Assembly: GCF_009917385.1 (NCBI RefSeq)
Contig: NZ_QWLJ01000046.1
Location: 1-34,130 of the forward strand
DNA: 34,130 nt
Source: Roseburia sp. 1XD42-34
Lineage (GTDB): Bacteria > Bacillota > Bacilli > Bacillales > Amphibacillaceae
Direction of reading: 5' to 3'
The stretch's first letter is position 1. Each line of letters begins with the position of its first letter. The translations under genes were made by a program, and so were the position numbers. The notes under the pieces were generated by a model. The model was not told the DNA's origin, made no database searches, and was given only the letters and a program-made list of their open reading frames with translations. Positions 33,043-34,130 of the stretch are shown here, one piece after another.

Positions 33043-33118
33043 GAGCCATTAGCTCAGTCGGTAGAGCATCTGACTTTTAATCAGAGGGTCGGAGGTTCGA
33101 ATCCTCCATGGCTCACCA
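33043..33118 (+). tRNA. tRNA-Lys (anticodon TTT)
   Basis: Acceptor GAGCCAT/ATGGCTC, anticodon loop CTTTTAA, CCA encoded. A 124-bp AT-rich gap precedes it, with a direct repeat AGTGATGTTA. Confidence 0.97.
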
Positions 33119-33134
33119 TTAACCATAATGCACT

Positions 33135-33216
33135 GCGGGTGTGGCGGAATTGGCAGACGCGCTAGACTTAGGATCTAGTGTCTTCGGACGTGGGGGTTCA
33201 ACTCCCTCCACCCGCA
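33135..33216 (+). tRNA. tRNA-Leu (anticodon TAG)
   Basis: Class II tRNA, acceptor GCGGGTG/CACCCGC, anticodon loop CTTAGGA, variable arm GTGTCTTCGGACGT region. CCA is not encoded. Confidence 0.96.
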
Positions 33217-33237
33217 TAATTACAAATAGATAACATT

Positions 33238-33330
33238 AGCTTTATTTAAAAGAAAGTCACGAATGATAAATTTTTAGCGAGATTCCAATGACTATTCTCA
33301 TTAATAATATCAAGACTTTCGAATAAAGCT
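33238..33330. repeat. Inverted repeat between the two tRNA-Leu genes
   Basis: AGCTTTATT and GAAAGTC (33238-33258) pair with GACTTTC and AATAAAGCT (33314-33330), enclosing about 55 AT-rich bases. It fills most of the gap between the two Leu tRNAs and could be a small insertion or its scar. Confidence 0.5.
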
Positions 33331-33354
33331 GTGGAACACAGCCTTTTATTTTTC
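33325..33354 (+). terminator. Terminator-like hairpin within the tRNA cluster
   Basis: AAAGCTGTG pairs with CACAGC around GAA, followed by CTTTTATTTTTC, 14 bp before the second tRNA-Leu. It may end the first seven-tRNA transcript. Confidence 0.55.
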
Positions 33355-33367
33355 ACTTTTTTAAGTC

Positions 33368-33451
<84 letters not shown>

Positions 33452-33477
33452 TTTCAAATCAGTTATATTGGTTTATT

Positions 33478-33554
33478 GCGCCCGTAGCTCAATTGGATAG
33501 AGCGTTTGACTACGGATCAAAAGGTTAGGGGTTCGACTCCTCTCGGGCGCGCCA
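33478..33554 (+). tRNA. tRNA-Arg (anticodon ACG)
   Basis: Acceptor GCGCCCG/CGGGCGC, anticodon loop CTACGGA, CCA encoded. The anticodon A is expected to be edited to inosine. Confidence 0.96.
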
Positions 33555-33559
33555 TTATG

Positions 33560-33636
33560 CGGGAAGTAGCTCAGCTTGGTAGAGCACATGGTTTGGGACC
33601 ATGGGGTCGCAGGTTCAAATCCTGTCTTCCCGACCA
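33560..33636 (+). tRNA. tRNA-Pro (anticodon TGG)
   Basis: Acceptor CGGGAAG/CTTCCCG, anticodon loop TTTGGGA, CCA encoded. Confidence 0.97.
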
Positions 33637-33652
33637 TCGAATAGTTTTTTAA

Positions 33653-33726
33653 GCGGGTGTAGTTTAATGGTAAAACCTCAGCCTTCCAAGCTGATGACGA
33701 GGGTTCGATTCCCTTCACCCGCTCCA
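33653..33726 (+). tRNA. tRNA-Gly (anticodon TCC)
   Basis: Acceptor GCGGGTG/CACCCGC, anticodon loop CTTCCAA, CCA encoded. Confidence 0.97.
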
Positions 33727-33739
33727 TTACATGATTCAT

Positions 33740-33813
<74 letters not shown>

Positions 33814-33899
33814 TTTGCTGAAATAGCAAATATATTGCATTATCGTAAGAAGTTTGTTTTGATGAAATTGTTCATAATAAATTTCTTCGAAAAAAGGTG

Positions 33900-33928
33900 T
33901 TGACATTCTCTTGTGAGGATGATATGAT
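33900..33928 (+). promoter_or_regulatory. rRNA operon promoter
   Basis: TTGACA and TATGAT are separated by 17 bp, typical of a strong rrn promoter. It drives a transcript running out of the window toward 16S rRNA. Confidence 0.85.
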
Positions 33929-34130
33929 ATAAAAGTTGCTTCATTAAAAGAAGTTAACAAATTTGCTCTTTGAAAACTGAACAAAACAACCAGTATGTCA
34001 AGAAAAGCAATCTCTGTTTTTCTTATAAAAAATCGACCGGGAGCTATCTCGGGAGAAGCTAAGAATGATGAAGAACGGTGTTCGTCATCACAAACTTTTT
34101 TGGTAAATCAGTAACGTGTTACTGATTTAC
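33929..34130 (+). promoter_or_regulatory. rRNA operon leader with boxA and processing stems
   Basis: The leader contains the boxA-like TTTGCTCTTTGAAAAC (about 33962-33977) used for rRNA antitermination. Stems follow: CCGGGAG/CTCGGG, TGATGA-GAAC/GTTC-TCATCA, and GTAAATCAGTAAC/GTTACTGATTTAC at the very end. The usual 16S start (TTTATGGAGAGTTTGATCCTGG-like) is not reached. Confidence 0.8.

Overview
The window looks like a low-GC Bacillaceae chromosome. The gene order cshA - ydbS - ydbT ... rhomboid - acpS - nnr - ydcC - alr - ndoAI/ndoA - rsbRSTUVW-sigB-rsbX - tex - sprT-like - tRNA cluster matches my memory of the Bacillus subtilis ydb/ydc region. The large number of short intergenic repeats suggests a Virgibacillus/Oceanobacillus-type relative; that genus-level guess is inference.

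Layout. 1-2580: a glutaredoxin-like gene, a yppG-like gene with an internal 39-bp tandem repeat, and an esterase, set among repeats. 2682-4487 (minus): EamA transporter and DegV protein. 4578-6598: long structured leader and the DEAD-box helicase cshA. 7060-8968: ydbS-ydbT behind a sigma-W-like promoter. 9538-12060: accessory segment with a HAD phosphatase and a class A beta-lactamase that has a BlaI/MecI-type operator but no regulator nearby. 12061-13798 (minus): rhomboid protease and a LacI-type regulator. 14467-18994: acpS, bifunctional NAD(P)HX repair enzyme, YdcC lipoprotein, alanine racemase. 19381-20035: NdoAI/NdoA antitoxin-toxin pair. 20036-21620: decayed segment with a repeat, a small membrane ORF and an IS1595-like transposase remnant. 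21621-26920: complete sigma-B stressosome/partner-switching operon with an internal sigma-B promoter. 26936-27381: GNAT pseudogene. 27917-30085: tex. 30182-31645 (minus): catalase with a PerR-type box. 31817-32266: SprT-like protein. 32490-33813: twelve tRNA genes. 33900-34130: promoter and leader of an rRNA operon whose 16S gene lies beyond the window.

Main unusual content. Two families of short, structured, ORF-less repeats are scattered between the genes, five copies each, all on the plus strand. Family A (about 195-255 bp) looks like a structured RNA, with at least one compensatory base change and a GC hairpin followed by a T-rich end. Family B (about 140-330 bp) has hairpins near both ends and sits after TTTAT-like sites while itself ending in TTTAT, as expected for a palindrome-associated relative of IS200/IS605 elements. 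One B copy is inserted cleanly inside an A copy; removing it restores the A sequence exactly, which fixes the ends of B. Another B copy lies between the sigma-B promoter and rsbV, so the stress-induced transcript should carry the element in its 5' leader.

The cell-biology theme is housekeeping plus stress: the sigma-B switch (RsbR/S/T sensing, RsbU phosphatase, RsbV/W/SigB partner switch, RsbX feedback), catalase under probable peroxide control, a membrane-stress pair (YdbS/YdbT), an RNA helicase and a toxin-antitoxin pair. All calls come from reading the sequence and from family knowledge; no database search was run.
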